Program-made: the position numbers and the translations under genes
The notes under the pieces: generated by a model
The model's input: the letters and a program-made list of their open reading frames with translations, nothing else
Database searches by the model: none
Told to the model about the DNA's origin: nothing
DNA from: Myotis daubentonii
Taxonomy: Eukaryota > Chordata > Mammalia > Chiroptera > Vespertilionidae
Direction: 5' to 3'
DNA: 64,000 bases
Assembly: GCF_963259705.1 (NCBI RefSeq)
Contig: NC_081849.1
Coordinates: forward strand, 64,643,821-64,707,820
In this document: piece after piece, positions 33,120 to 44,990 of the stretch
Layout of the letters: each line of letters opens with the position of its first letter
Position numbering within the stretch: position 1 is the first letter of the stretch

Positions 33120-33765
33120 TGACGCCCCTACAGGACAGCTATGTGTTTAGAATAGTGACTGGCCCACCCCTAACATCAGGGGAAAATGAAAATCTTTGCT
33201 AATTAGGTACCTTTGTAATAAGGAAATATGATTTGTATTATGCAATCAAATATAAGCATTTCTTTCATTATAAGCTGCAATTCTTCTTTGTTATGGGAAA
33301 GCAAGAGCTAATTTTATTTTCAGATCAATAGCTGATGTGCTGAGTTAATAGATGTGAAATGTGAATGTAGCATAAAATAGCAAGTTAGCCTGCTTGAGTT
33401 TGAGCACATCTTTCCAGTCTGCCCACATGGCTGTGGCCAGGTTGCATGAATCACAGAGCCTGCTGCTCTGGAGTTTTCTGGATTACGCAGTCCTTCTTGG
33501 TTTGAGACAGGCCTCCTGAAAAATCACAATGGGACTCTGAATAAATGCTTTCATCTCTTAGGCCTGTCTCATAAAATTGGTGTGGTTCTGAAATGTGTTT
33601 TCTCAAGCGGTGTAATGCCTATTTGCTTTTTGCTGGGCGGGCTGAGCCAATAATGATTGCAATCAATAAGAAATGCTTTCATCAGTAGAGTTTTATGATA
33701 GCGGCTTTAAGGGTCTCCTGACATGAGATGAACTCAGTTAAGTTTTATTGGTAATTTACCAGATA
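33120..33765. promoter_or_regulatory. Candidate conserved non-coding element
   Basis: Repeat-free, with TAATTAGG-like, ATTATGCAAT, CAATAATGATTGCAATCAAT and TTTTATGATAGC cores and no frames of note. Composition resembles vertebrate developmental enhancers. Judgement is from motif density only. Confidence 0.3.
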
Positions 33766-34003
33766 TACTTCACGAAATATACTCAGAGGAGTTCAGAATT
33801 CATTTTCATCTGCAACCACTGAAAGCCTCCAAATATTGTAAGAGACTGAAACCCATTTCCTACCTGGCCAAGACCTGAAGGTGCTAGCCCACACAGCCAG
33901 CAACCAAATGTCTAAATCCCAGTTCTTAGTGGGACATTGGCGAGACATATTTTCAATCCCAGCTTTATTCCTCTCCTTTACCTGTCTTTCCTCCACCACC
34001 CCC

Positions 34004-34006
<3 letters not shown>

Positions 34007-34053
<47 letters not shown>

Positions 34054-34065
34054 TCACTCACTCAC
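34007..34065. repeat. (CA)n followed by (CACT)n microsatellite
   Basis: About 21 CA units (34007-34049) pass into five CACT/CTCA units. Opposite-strand frames reading VCVCVC arise from it. Confidence 0.97.
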
Positions 34066-34146
34066 ATTTGCATACCTTAAGAAAATAAAAATAATTTCAC
34101 AAATGTTTTCCTTCTGCTCATCTATATTTTCAACACTATTATTATT

Positions 34147-34430
34147 ATTATTATTATATTTTTTACCCTCACTCAAGGATATGTTTTTATTGACTTTAGA
34201 GAGAGAGGAAGGGAGAGGGATGGAAAGGGGGGGGGAGAGAGAGAGAGAGAGAGAGAGTGAGAGAGAGAGAGAGGGAGAGAGAGGAGCAACATTGATTGGT
34301 TGCCTCCCGAACCTGCCCTGACTGGGTACTGAATCTGAAACCTAGGTATGTGCTCTGACCAGGAATTGAAGCTGCAACATTTTGGTGTACGGGATGATGC
34401 TCCAGGCAAGTGAGCCACCTGGCCATGGCT
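34147..34430 (-). mobile_element. Ves SINE with expanded (GA)n body, antisense
   Basis: The TSD CAACACTATTATTATT is at 34131-34146 and 34431-34446. The pyrimidine stretch of the SINE has expanded into a G9/(GA)n tract at about 34227-34283, making this copy longer (~284 bp) than its relatives. The head is highly diverged ('agccatggccaggtggctcac'). Confidence 0.85.
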
Positions 34431-34446
34431 CAACACTATTATTATT

Positions 34447-34652
34447 TTTAAAATGTATTTTTATTGATTTCAGAGAGGAATGGAGAGGAAGAAAGAGATA
34501 GAAACACCAATGATGAGAGAGAATCATCGACCGGCTGCCTCCTACACGTACCCCACTGGGAATGGAGCCCACAACCCGAGCATGTGCCCCATCCAGGAAT
34601 CGAACCGTGACCTCCTGGTTCATAGGTCGATGCTCAACCTTTGCAGGCCAGG
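34447..34652 (-). mobile_element. Ves SINE in tandem at a reused target site, antisense
   Basis: Starts in the downstream TSD copy of the preceding SINE and is followed by a third copy of that target, CAACACTATTATTTTT at 34653-34668. The minus-strand part 'aggaggtcacggttcgattcctgg' keeps a B box. The head is partly lost ('gcctggcctgcaaaggttgag'). Confidence 0.87.
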
Positions 34653-34869
34653 CAACACTATTATTTTTATGAGAAAGAAGTTATTTTAATTTTTTAAAAA
34701 TTCAGAAATACTCTAAAATGTTAATAGCTTTTCCCCCCCTGGCTGGTAGGATTATGAGTAATTTGAAATTTTCTCCCCCCCCCCCATTTTTATACAATGA
34801 AACTATGCTATTTTTGTAATTGAGACAAAACAATTTCACAATAAAAGTTATTAAAATTAACTCCACCAC

Positions 34870-35220
34870 TCAGAAAGAAGTAGTGCCAATATTTTGGTAT
34901 ATACTGTTTAAGTCTTCTTTCCTATGTATAGAATTTCAAAAATATAGTTACAGCCATACTGTACTGTAATTTTGTTTTAAAGCTTACCTCATATCTTAAG
35001 CATCTTTCTACATCCCTAATATTTTGTCCACAAAATCATTTTAAGTGACTGCCTAGTAATCCATTATACAACTATGACATAGTTTATTTAAACAATTTAC
35101 TGTTATTGGGTAACTATGTTTCGTATTATCCCGGTATTAAAAATTGTAATGACTAGTTCCTTTGAGGGAATTCCTAGAAGCAGAACTGTTTGATCATTTC
35201 TCTTTTTGTAGGTCAATTTT
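34870..35220. mobile_element. L1M-type 3' UTR relic
   Basis: 'tttcctatgtatagaatttc', 'agcatctttctacatccctaatattttg', 'ctagtaatccattatacaactatgacatagtttatttaaacaattt' and 'gggaattcctagaagcagaactgtttgatca' follow the old L1 order. Confidence 0.55.
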
Positions 35221-35229
35221 TAAGGCTTT

Positions 35230-37060
35230 GTATTCATATTGGAGACATAAAGCATAGGGTTCTGCTGGTAGAGTCACCGCAGTGGGAACTTGAAAGAAGT
35301 GAGGACCTGAGAGGGAACAGGAGGAAAGTAGTATGGTTCCTGAGACCATGGGTCTGGGTTGGGTAATGAGGAGTGTGAAAACTATATAAAGGTAAATAGA
35401 GGTAAAGCCATGGTAGACTCAGATGAGGCAGAGTTACTGTGGATGCCTGAATCCACCATCCAAAATCCAGAATTTATTCTTGGCTTTGACTCTTTTGCCC
35501 AGGCTATTAGCCGAGTTCCTGATCCTACTCTCAGTCTCATTGCTGGTTTTAGGTTTGTCTCACCTTTGCTTTGGGCTGCCATTGTAATCTGTTCAGGTTG
35601 TATACTGTGCATTCTAGGGGACACCTCTCATTGTCGTTTGTGACATGTGCCGTGCACAGCCTGCACAGCTTTTTGTAATGGCCTTGCTCCTGCCAACCTC
35701 TTTATTGAGGTCTTACCCTTTTGTGACTCAGAAGAGCCCTTGATTCTCAATCTTTTGAACAGATCCTAGACTGACTTTTCACATAAACCCCAAATACTAC
35801 TCCCATTCATTTGAGAGGGTTGCTATTAAGAATGCAATAGAGGAGATTTATGTTCTGGTTAGAAATTTGGGCAAAGCAGTTCATTCATACTCAAAGTAGG
35901 TTTCTTTTCTTTTTTCTATGACTTTTTTTCATTTGTCTTGGGAACAAGCTAGATTCAGAAGCATTAAATAAAACTGATCTTAAAAATTAAAGATAGAAAA
36001 AATCCAACTACCTGGTGTGCAATCTAGCCATCCAAATACTAAAACTTTATGTTCATCCATAATATTTTCTCCTTAGAATAAAAACATCTGAGTGTAATAG
36101 TAAAGCAGCAGGGACTCACTGGAGAGTGAAGTTATCACCTGTCCACACCGAGAGGAGACATTTAGAAGCACTCTACTCTTTGCAGCCCTCTCTATTATAA
36201 AAGTTTCATAAATTCATCTCCAGCTAATGTCTCGGGTGATTTAAATATATGGCAGCAGAGTCTCCAGTGGTCAATTGAGGGATAATGACTTGAAGAACAA
36301 CCAAAGTGGATAGAAAATCCTCTTAGTTCAAGCTTTTTCTTTCTTTTTGAAGCAATGGACACATTCGTCACAACGGAAAGGAATAGCTGAAGAGGGAAAG
36401 GAGGCGGGGAGGCAAAGGGAAAAGATAGAGTCGACTTTTGTGCTTACGAAGTCCAAATAAAGACCAAACAGCGTGCAGCACATGTCATGGTGAATGTCCA
36501 ACTGGAACATTTCTAGCACATCACAGTGCTGGTTGTAAACGAAGAAGTTTGTTTGGCATAAAGAAATCTTTAGATATATCTTGTAAGATGGATGGTAACA
36601 GGAGATTGATCTCTAAAATCTGCCTCCCCCCCCCCGCCACCCCCCTTCTCCCGACACACACACATTCACTCACAACTGTTATGATTTTCCATCTCTCTCT
36701 GTTTTAAAAAATATCAAAAGCCTCGAGGTTGGAAACCTTCCTTCTTTTCACTCTCAGATTTCCCTTCTCCTTCTCTCTGTAAGCACAGTTGCCAGTTATA
36801 ATCAACTTCAGAACTCCTTTCCCTTCAAAACACGTTTACAATGATGGGGCTTTTTTTCATTTGTGAAATGTTATCTGTAAGTAACTTTGAACACTCATCT
36901 TTGTTATATATTTAGGAGTACTTGACAATAGGTGTCCTCAGGAAAAATAAAGTGGAAGTCTGAATGTCTGAATAATGAGTATTTTATACTAGTTTCAAGT
37001 CAAGGAGAGTATCTGATTTATGAAAAACATATGTAAGCTCTATTAGACCTTATATTCTTT
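35230..37060. other. Unique sequence
   Basis: No gene or recognised repeat apart from a C-rich run with short CA repeats at 36624-36670. Chance frames near 35359-35643 show no domain. Confidence 0.35.
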
Positions 37061-37137
37061 GAAGAGAGGAAGAGAGAGAGAGAGAGAGAGAGAAGAGAGA
37101 GAGGAAGACGGAGGAGGAGGGAGGAAGGGAGGAGGAA
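37061..37137. repeat. (GA)n / GGA purine tract
   Basis: AGAG-rich microsatellite grading into GGAGG repeats. A possible remnant of a Ves body, but no SINE head is present. Confidence 0.85.
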
Positions 37138-37175
37138 GTAAGTTATTCCTTGCATTGGAACATGGAAGGCTCTTA

Positions 37176-37720
37176 GTAAAAGTCTTACATTTACCACATT
37201 CTCTCAATGATTTTAAGATTTTTCTTTTTATCACTGTTTTTAAGCAATCTGATTATGACATGCTTTGGGATAATTTTATTTGGGTTTCTTGTGCTTGGTT
37301 TTATTGAGCTTCTTGGATCTGTGGGTAATGAAATTTGGAAATTTTCATTCATCATTTCTTCACATTTTTTTGTCCATTCCCTCTTCAGGGATTCGAATTA
37401 CATGTATATTAGGCCTCTTGAAGTTGTCACACAGTTCATTGATACTGTTTCCTTTTCTTTTTGTATTTTCTCTCAGTGTTTTATTTTTAAAAGTTCCTAT
37501 TGCTCTATCTTCAAATCCACTAATTCTTCCTTCCGCAGTTTCTAATCTGCTATTAATTCCATCCAGAGTACTTTTCATCCCATAGTTTTCATCTCTAGAA
37601 ATTTGATTTAGATCATCTTTTCTTGGCACATAATGTCAAATTTTAAAAACTTATTTTGAAATAATGTTAGATTTATAGAAGAGTTGCAAAGATTGTTAAA
37701 GCATCTGGAACTCTTTGATC
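37176..37720. mobile_element. Ancient L1M-like relic, antisense
   Basis: 'ggtttcttgtgcttggttttattgagcttcttggatctgtg', 'gggattcgaattacatgtatattaggcctcttgaagttgtcacacag', 'ttgctctatcttcaaatccactaattcttcc' and 'ctgctattaattccatccagagtacttttcatccc' form a widely repeated mammalian segment that I attribute to L1M in antisense. The tail 'atagaagagttgcaaagattgt' may be a second old fragment. Confidence 0.45.
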
Positions 37721-39279
37721 CTTTCAGGTCTTATTTTTCAGCTCTTTTAGGCAGGACCTGAGCTTTTGCCTAGGGCTAATTTTTCCACTACTGAGGCAAA
37801 GTACTTCTGAGTACTCTACCAAATGCCCGGGCAATTGTGAGGCTTCCCTTGCTGGCTGGTGGGAAGAGGAACTATTCCTGGCCCTGAAGGATTTCTGGAG
37901 ATTGTTTCCTCTAATCCTTTCAGGGGCTTTTTTTGCCAGCCTCAGGCGGTTTCCTCATCCACAGGCTCTACTCAGTACTTACTTATCTGACTCCTTTGCA
38001 AATCTGGGAAGTTCCTCGGGCAGTTTTCTCTACTCTGGGGCTCTGTCCTGTGTGTTCTAGCTGCCCTGGCTTCCCTGTGTTCCCATCTCTCCCCAGTGCA
38101 GGGGGATCTTGGGGCTTTTCCTGGGTTTCCTCTCCCTGTGACGAGCCTGGAAGGTATGAGGTCATTGCAGGGAGCATCTTGTATGTTTCCCATCTTTCAG
38201 GGATTGCTCTTCTTCAATGTCTTATATCTAATGACTTGAAAATTACATTTTGCTTTTTTGTTTGTTTCAAGCAAAGGGTAAATTAGATCCCTGTTATTGT
38301 AACGTAACTGAGCATAAGCCTCAGTAAATTTGATAAATTTTGTTTAATGAATGAATGAACTCTGTCCTGTCCTGTGAATTAAAATTGTGGGAGTTTCTAT
38401 GTTTTGTTTTTACTGAAAATTGTTCTGTTCTTTGAAAAGCTAGATTAGGGAAGAACAGTAGCTCTTGAGGGCAAAGAAGTTGGAACTATTTGATCTTTTG
38501 TCAGGAGACCTTGCTGTAACAGATAACCTCTGACCATTTTATTTTTCTATCTTTGTTTCCCTTTAATAAAACTGGAAAATCCCAAGAGCCTGATTGGTCC
38601 AGCTTGGACCACATGCTCTTCTTTTGGCTTGAGAGTGCACTGTGCCTTGGTTGACAGTTCTATCAAAGCCGCTTAGTGACAGGAAGGTAATAGGCAAACT
38701 GTATCAAACAAAGGAGATGGATTCTGTGCAGCCAAAACAATAAATGTCTTTTTCTTATGAAGGTGTTTTTTTTTTAGTGCTGAAATCTTATTGGCTCATG
38801 AAATCATGAACTTGCAGGTAAACGACTATTGCTTACTTTTCCTTATACTGTAATACATTTCTAATGTTAGGGTTCTTAGATGATTGCTGTTCCATTCTAT
38901 TATCAGGAAAATGGAACAGCACTGCTACACACACTTGGCTTCTAGTCTGAACTCTTAAAAAATGCTCTTATACCTAATATATTTTAGCACCAAGATGGGG
39001 CAAGCCTAGAGGCCTCTGATCTGGGAACCAGGACAGGTTGGGTCAGGTAGAGAGCATGATGTGAGGGTAAGTGGTTATAAGTGAGAAGGTTCAGAAAGGA
39101 TAGTTGGAAAGGTGTGTGTGTGTTGGAATGCAGAGAGCATGATTAAGATGTAGGCCTGGGGTCTCTGGTACCCAGACAGGCAGATTGATGGAGCACATGT
39201 AGAATCAGAGACTAGGCATTCAGGTACAATGTAAACTGAGCTTAAAAGAATAAACAGATACCTTATTCTATTAGACCAG
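37721..39279. other. Unique sequence with one short hairpin
   Basis: No gene recognised. The perfect inverted repeat GCTGTTCCATT / AATGGAACAGC (38886-38896 and 38910-38920, 13-nt loop) is the only notable structure; see findings. Confidence 0.3.
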
Positions 39280-39642
39280 GAGACCTTCCAGGAGACCTTC
39301 CAGACGTCCTTCTGGACAAAGCCATGGTGGCGGGTCTGGGGCAGAGGCGGTTAGGGATGATCATGCCAGGAGGGGAGGGTAGTTGGGGTGACCAGGCTGG
39401 CAGGGGGGGCAGTTGGGGGCGATCAGGATGGTGGGGGGGGCGGCAGTTGGGGGCAAGCAGGCCGGCAGGTGAACGGTTAGGAGCCAGAGGTCCCAGATTG
39501 TGAGAGGGATGCCCAACTGCCGGTTTAGGCCCAATTCCACAGGGATCGGGCCAAAACCAGCAGTCTGACATCCCCTGAGGGTGCAGGCTGGGCTGAGGGA
39601 CAGCCCCACCCCATGCACGAATTTCGTGCACCAGGCCACTAG
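39280..39642 (+). mobile_element. HeliBat-type non-autonomous Helitron, 3' part
   Basis: The 3' end has a 7-bp hairpin TGCACGA-ATT-TCGTGCA (39614-39630), then nine bases and CTAG (39639-39642) followed by T. This is the Helitron terminus structure and matches the HeliBat end as I remember it. Upstream lies GC-rich text with 'tctggacaaagcc', 'ggtcccagattgtgagaggg', 'gggatcgggccaaaacc' and 'tgacatcccctgagggtgcaggctgggctgaggg', typical of HeliBat derivatives. No TC 5' terminus was found, so the copy is probably 5'-incomplete. HeliBats are confined to vespertilionid bats. Confidence 0.85.
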
Positions 39643-40425
39643 TATGTAATAATAGTAAAAATTGCATAGGATATTCAATATACTAAATGAGCACAATTAA
39701 CACATGCTGAAATTGTCACTGCCCCTATTTGTCTCTTGCTTACCAAGTTTCTCTGGTTTAGCTGCTACTAGATATGAGTCATTAGGGATAGACGACCTTT
39801 TAATACTATTACAAAGGACAGTGACTGGTTTTAAACAGTGACCGATGGACCATTGATAGCTACATCTATGTTAAGTGGATCTCACCTGAGCTTTAGTTTA
39901 ATCAATTCCATAGTTCAGCCCTAGAGAAATAAATGGGGATCTTGATACATAATCTTTTTTAGCTCAATTCCAAAGACATTTCTACACTGATTAACTGCCT
40001 CATGGTTCAATAGCTTCCAGAAAAACTCCTATTTCTTAAGTTGCTTGATACTCAAGTTTTCACCCATTAAATATACATGTTAAAGAATTTCCACTTTTTG
40101 ATTCTTACTCCCTACCCAGTTTGGGAGCATTCTTGAAAATGAGAATGAGAAATCAATGTAAGGGGGGATAACTGATGGGTAGACAACCCATCGGATCTGT
40201 GACAGTCTCTCATACTGTTTGTTTTGGGATAACCAGAGTAAATGAGAGGCAGTTCTGAAAGCCATTTATTCTGTTATGTTTTCAGGGGTTAAGAAACGAA
40301 ACCCATAGTAGGATTAGCAGCAATGAACTATTTCATGCTGTGACGTAAAGATAGCTACTGAGCACCATGTGGTGTTCAAAATTCCTAACGTAGGTTTGGT
40401 AAGGTAGGAACAGGAATGATTTGGA
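39643..40425. other. Unique sequence
   Basis: No gene or recognised repeat. Confidence 0.3.
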
Positions 40426-40429
40426 GACA

Positions 40430-40600
40430 GAGACCTACATTTGTTCCCCAAGTTTAACAATTACCCGTTTGACTCAGCTTTTCTGAGCCTTAGTTTCATC
40501 ACCTCTAAAATAGAGATACCTACCTCACGGTACCTCAGGGCTCACTGTGCAAATTAAATAATATTTGATGCCAGGGAAAGTGCTTTGTAAATTATTACAT
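40430..40600 (+). mobile_element. MIR SINE, sense
   Basis: 'aacaattacccgtttgactcagcttttctgagccttagtttcatcacctctaaaatagagatacctacctcacgg' followed by 'gcaaattaaataatatttgatg' is a sense MIR core. Confidence 0.75.
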
Positions 40601-40839
40601 GGCTTATACCTGAGAGATATTTTTAAAAGAGAAACAATAATGTTCCATTTACTCAAGCAAAAATCTCCATACCAATCTTGGCAGTAGACTGGAAGAAGCA
40701 AGCTCAAAGGGAAAACATCTGGAAGGATTACAGCGAATGAATAGTTTTTAAATGAAACAGCGCTGATTTATTAACAACCCGGAAAAATGTAGTCCCTTCA
40801 AATGTTTTCTAAAAGTTAGGAGGGGGTTTAGATGCACAA

Positions 40840-41620
40840 ATGTGTCACCTGTCCTTCCCAGCTCTGGGCTCACACAGGGGGATACTGGTCTGAGACTAAT
40901 TAAGGAGCTTGTGGACCTGTACGCGAGCACAGCGAAGCTGGGGAACCGGTTTCCCACCGCAGCAGGCTCGCTGCCTTCGCTATGGCAAAGTTCGCATAAG
41001 GATCTGCTACCTCCCGAGAAAGCGTGGTCACCTAGCAAGTTCTAACTGGCTCAACCCTGCCCATATTTCCAAACGGCCCACTAAGAAAATATTTTTCCTC
41101 TCAACGAATAAGCCCCTGTGATCTCAGTTTCTCTCCACGCCCGAATCATTCAGCTCTAGCCGCAGAACTGGACTCCAGCTGCTCGTATACAGGGGGCCCT
41201 GTTGACCTTGAGCTGGAGAATTTGTATGTGTTGTAATACGGATGTCATTAAAATATAACATTTACCCGCTGAGAACAACATTATACTATTTATGAAACCA
41301 TATAATTTCAATAACTAAACTCAGCAAGATTTTATTGCTCTCTCCACCTGTAATCACAGAAGTGCTGACTCATCATTCCTGCACCCCTGCTTTCCGAGAT
41401 GCGGCCTCACTGAAACCTGCACCGAGTCTTGCTTTTTTCATCATCCTGTGTAACCTTTTTTCCCCTTCTTCTTTGCAGTTAAACAACCCCCTTCTAAAAG
41501 GTTATAATTAATCAAAGGCTCGAATTAACACCAGGGAAACTTTTGTGCCACAAAATTCTCGTGCCTCCATGGTTAGAAAGGGCTATATTTTTAATACCAT
41601 GATGATAAATTAAAATTCAT
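40840..41620. promoter_or_regulatory. Candidate conserved non-coding element
   Basis: Unique sequence with locally raised CpG (about 40905-41040), then an AT-rich stretch with 'aatttcaataactaaac', 'gattttattgc' and 'ttataattaatcaaagg' motifs. Short frames on both strands at 40748-41121 lack domains. It resembles regulatory DNA, but this is inference. Confidence 0.3.
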
Positions 41621-41772
41621 GAACGTATTTAAAATTTTTATAGGTATTTTAACAGTCAATTTCACATTCTCTGAAGATATACTAAAAGAAGACTTCTTTG
41701 ATGAACTGAGTGACTTCTTCCTTATTTCCTTACCCCCTTCTCTGGCTTATTTATTTTACTTTATATTGCGTG

Positions 41773-41797
41773 CACACACACACACACACACACACAC
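41773..41797. repeat. (CA)12 microsatellite
   Basis: Uninterrupted CA dinucleotides ending in T. Confidence 0.95.
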
Positions 41798-41905
41798 TTT
41801 TCTTCTAAATAGCAGCCCCTTTTTATTGGAATGTTTAAGTGATTGGTATCTCTCTTAAGGGCCTTTAGCTATAGTGAAGTGACCATTTATACTGCATTAC
41901 ATCTT

Positions 41906-42117
41906 TTTAAAAAATATATGTTTTGTTTATTTCAGAGAGGAAGGGAGAGGGAGAGATAGAACATCAATGATGAGAGAGAATCATTGATTGGCTGCCTTCT
42001 GCATGTCCCCTACTGGGGATCCAGCCCACACCTGGGCATGTGCCCTTGACTGGAATCAAACCCAGGACCCTTCAATCCACAGGCTGAAGCTCTATTCACT
42101 GAGCCAAACCAGCTAGG
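41906..42117 (-). mobile_element. Ves SINE, antisense
   Basis: A perfect 15-bp TSD (ACTGCATTACATCTT at 41891-41905 and 42118-42132). The minus-strand head 'cctagctggtttggctcagtgaatagagcttcagcc' is followed by 'ctgggtttgattccagtcaagggcacatgccc'. Confidence 0.93.
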
Positions 42118-42132
42118 ACTGCATTACATCTT

Positions 42133-43379
42133 GATTCCTCCCCACCCCCACCCCGAAGGGAGGGGGAATAATAACTTGCCACAGAGGAGTGGACAGATAT
42201 TTCACCCAACGCCTCCTTCACTGAACCACAGTTGACATCCACACGGTTAAGGAGAGAAGACAGTATGAGAACAGCAGGAAAGTTCATTGTCTGTGCACCC
42301 GACCCACTGTATTTATAATCTCACCAACTTTGTTTGTTAGTATGTTGAGGGCATGTGAAATGTCTTCCTGGCTTCAACTGTGGTCTGAGTGTGTGTGTGC
42401 GCAGAAATGCGAGGATTGATAGTTACCAGTTACTCACGCCACTCTGATCTGAGAAGTTTTACATCACTTACAAATTTGTACTAAGCTGTTAGCCACCATC
42501 ATGCCCTGAAGCAGTTACTTCCACAGGTTAATGATGTGTTATATAAAGAACGATTTCCTCTTTTATTCTTGGCACACTTGCCTTTTAATTTCATTTAGCA
42601 ACCACTTTGTCTTCCGTGGTAGAGGGTGTAGATTTAAATGGACTCTCCAAAGTTTGATAAAAACCGATGTCTGTTCGCCATGCTTTGAACTGTACTTCAA
42701 CCTTCATAAATGGAGTTTACTGTTTTCTTTTGAAAGGGAGGATCATAAAGAATATTTGATCATTTTGGTAAAGACAGGCTTCTCTTAGTAAAAGAGATGG
42801 TATGTAATGAAATGACATTTATAACCTAATGTTATTTAGATAAAGCGGGGAGCGGGGGGGGGGGGACCCCAGCAGGATGTCACTGAGGGAAGAAAATCTG
42901 AAAAAGAAGGATCGCTGATAAAACATGAGGTGCCTATTCTCATCTTGCTGTGTGGGATCTTGTCATTACTTGCTGGGGAACCCTGGCAAGCCTGTTCAGA
43001 CAGGGACTGGCAAACAGATTTATTAATCATTTCAGGAAAAATGAAGAATGCCTTCAAAGACAACACCCTCTTAGCTTCACAGAACCTTTTTAGGTTTGAC
43101 TGTTAATAAGGTTAAATAAGAGATGGACAATAAAGATCTTGGAGCAGAGCTTATTACGAGAAAAAGTACACATTAAGAATCTGGCTCCCCCACCACTTAG
43201 TTCAGCACTCTGTCCACATTCTTCCATTCAGATTTTTTTTTTTTATTGCTGTTTGCTTAGGGGAAAAAATGTCCCCGGTGAAAGAATGTGGGCAAGACTA
43301 CATTAGTTGCTCCCAACTTTGTAGTTCTCTGCTGACTGGCCTTGTAGGCCGCTACTGGCCAAAACCCAATCTTCCCCTT
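42133..43379. other. Unique sequence
   Basis: No gene recognised. A G-rich run lies near 42846-42865. Confidence 0.3.
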
Positions 43380-44200
43380 TACAAATAAAAGAGGCATCTG
43401 CCAGCATTGTATTTGTTGGGCCTCTTCTGAGCCAATCAGGACCGCCCTCGATGGAGGGGGATGATGAGAAGTTTATAATGGGATCAGTTTTGTTTGCAAT
43501 TTGTTTCTAATAGATGCCAATAAGCCAGTTAACTAGGCTCCAGTTAATGGACATTTTATTGTTTCTCTCCCCGCCATGCACATGACCTTCCCTTAGAAGC
43601 ATTCGCAGTGCCCCCAAACACGTATCTGCTGCCTGGTAGCCGCAGGGCTCTCTCTGCTCTAGAAAACCTGCTCGCCAACCCCCCGGGCTGCAGACCAGAC
43701 CAAAATACTTTGATCATCCTGTCAGTGGGAAATTTACAGCAACATTCGGCTTTTGTTCCATGTGTATTTCTCCAAATATAATATCTCCCTCAAGAAATCA
43801 ATGATAAGCTGTTAAACTAAAGAGCATGGTAACATCCACAGAGCAGTAAATTAATGGTCTTTTGTGGATAGATGGTTACAGATTTCATCATAAAAAATGG
43901 ATAAAAGATTACATATCACACAGAGCGAAACTTTTAATAACTCAACATGACTTTTCTTAATGGGTTTTATTCATTTTAATCATTATAGTGTCAATGATGA
44001 TTATAGCCTTATTAGATTGTAGTGATTGAGGGGCCTGTTTATGAGATATTGAAAATCTCAGGCTGCTCAGAATAGCCCCGCAGCCTGTGTGGGTTTGATA
44101 TGTAACTTTATCTGGAGGAGTAGGGCTTGTCAGGAGAGTTTCAATTAATACTTTTACTAAATTGCTCCTGTCTTTAGTGACCTAGGTCACAGATGACTTA
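43380..44200. promoter_or_regulatory. Candidate conserved non-coding element
   Basis: Long repeat-free block with TTATTGTTTC, CCAATAAG, AGTTAATGGAC, AATTAATGG, TTTTAATCATTATAG, GATGATTATAG and TCAATTAATAC motifs and almost no frames. Homeodomain and SOX-like cores are dense. It looks like enhancer-type DNA. Confidence 0.35.
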
Positions 44201-44789
44201 AGGATTCCACAACATCAGCTTTTCAAAACAGTTGAGCTGTAGCATTGTAAATCAAAGGAGGTTGAGAGAGTGTTTAAATAAGGTAGGACCAGCAAAGGCC
44301 TCGTGAAAAAGTGGCGTTAAGTCCCTCCACCTCATTTTGCAGCCAATAGGGTCCTCTTTCTGCCTTCATGGTGCCTCCCCAGAAAGGAGTTATTTCAACA
44401 ACAGGATATGAAATTTGCCACAAAAATCTGGAAGGTTAAATTCTCAGTTTTTCCCTCCATGTCTGGACGCATGTTTAAAATGAAAACCAGGACTCTATTA
44501 ATGACTCATAAAGTGCTATGCCACTGAAATGCCTCAAGACAGCACATCCTCAGAAAATTATTGTAACAAAGGTGGCAGTGCTGTCCCTAAAAAATAAACA
44601 GACAAACAAAATCCTGCAAATGAGTACCTTAGTGGAGCCTGGGTCATGACACCATCTGGCTGATACCCTCCTGATTTAATATTGATTCTTCAGAATGTCT
44701 ATTCCATTACAAACAATTCTGTCACCTAAAAATTATTCCACATGTTTCACGATAATGGAAGCCCTATATAATAGGCCGAGGAGAAGCAG

Positions 44790-44990
44790 TGCATCATGGT
44801 GCCATAGCAGGAGACCTGGTTTTGCATTTGGGCTACCTCCGTCAGCACTGATGTTCTCGGGACAAGTGACTTACACTGTCTGTCCTAGGCTCCATTTCTT
44901 CTTCAGTAGCAATAGGAATAATAATAGTACTTGTTTTGCTTATCTCCTTCTCAGGAGAAACTCAATGAGCCCACATTTGTGCTTAAGAAG
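44790..44990 (+). mobile_element. MIR SINE, sense
   Basis: 'gcaggagacctggttttgcatttgggctacc', 'ctcgggacaagtgacttacactgtctgtcctaggctccatttcttcttcagtagcaataggaataataatag' follows the MIR order. Confidence 0.65.
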
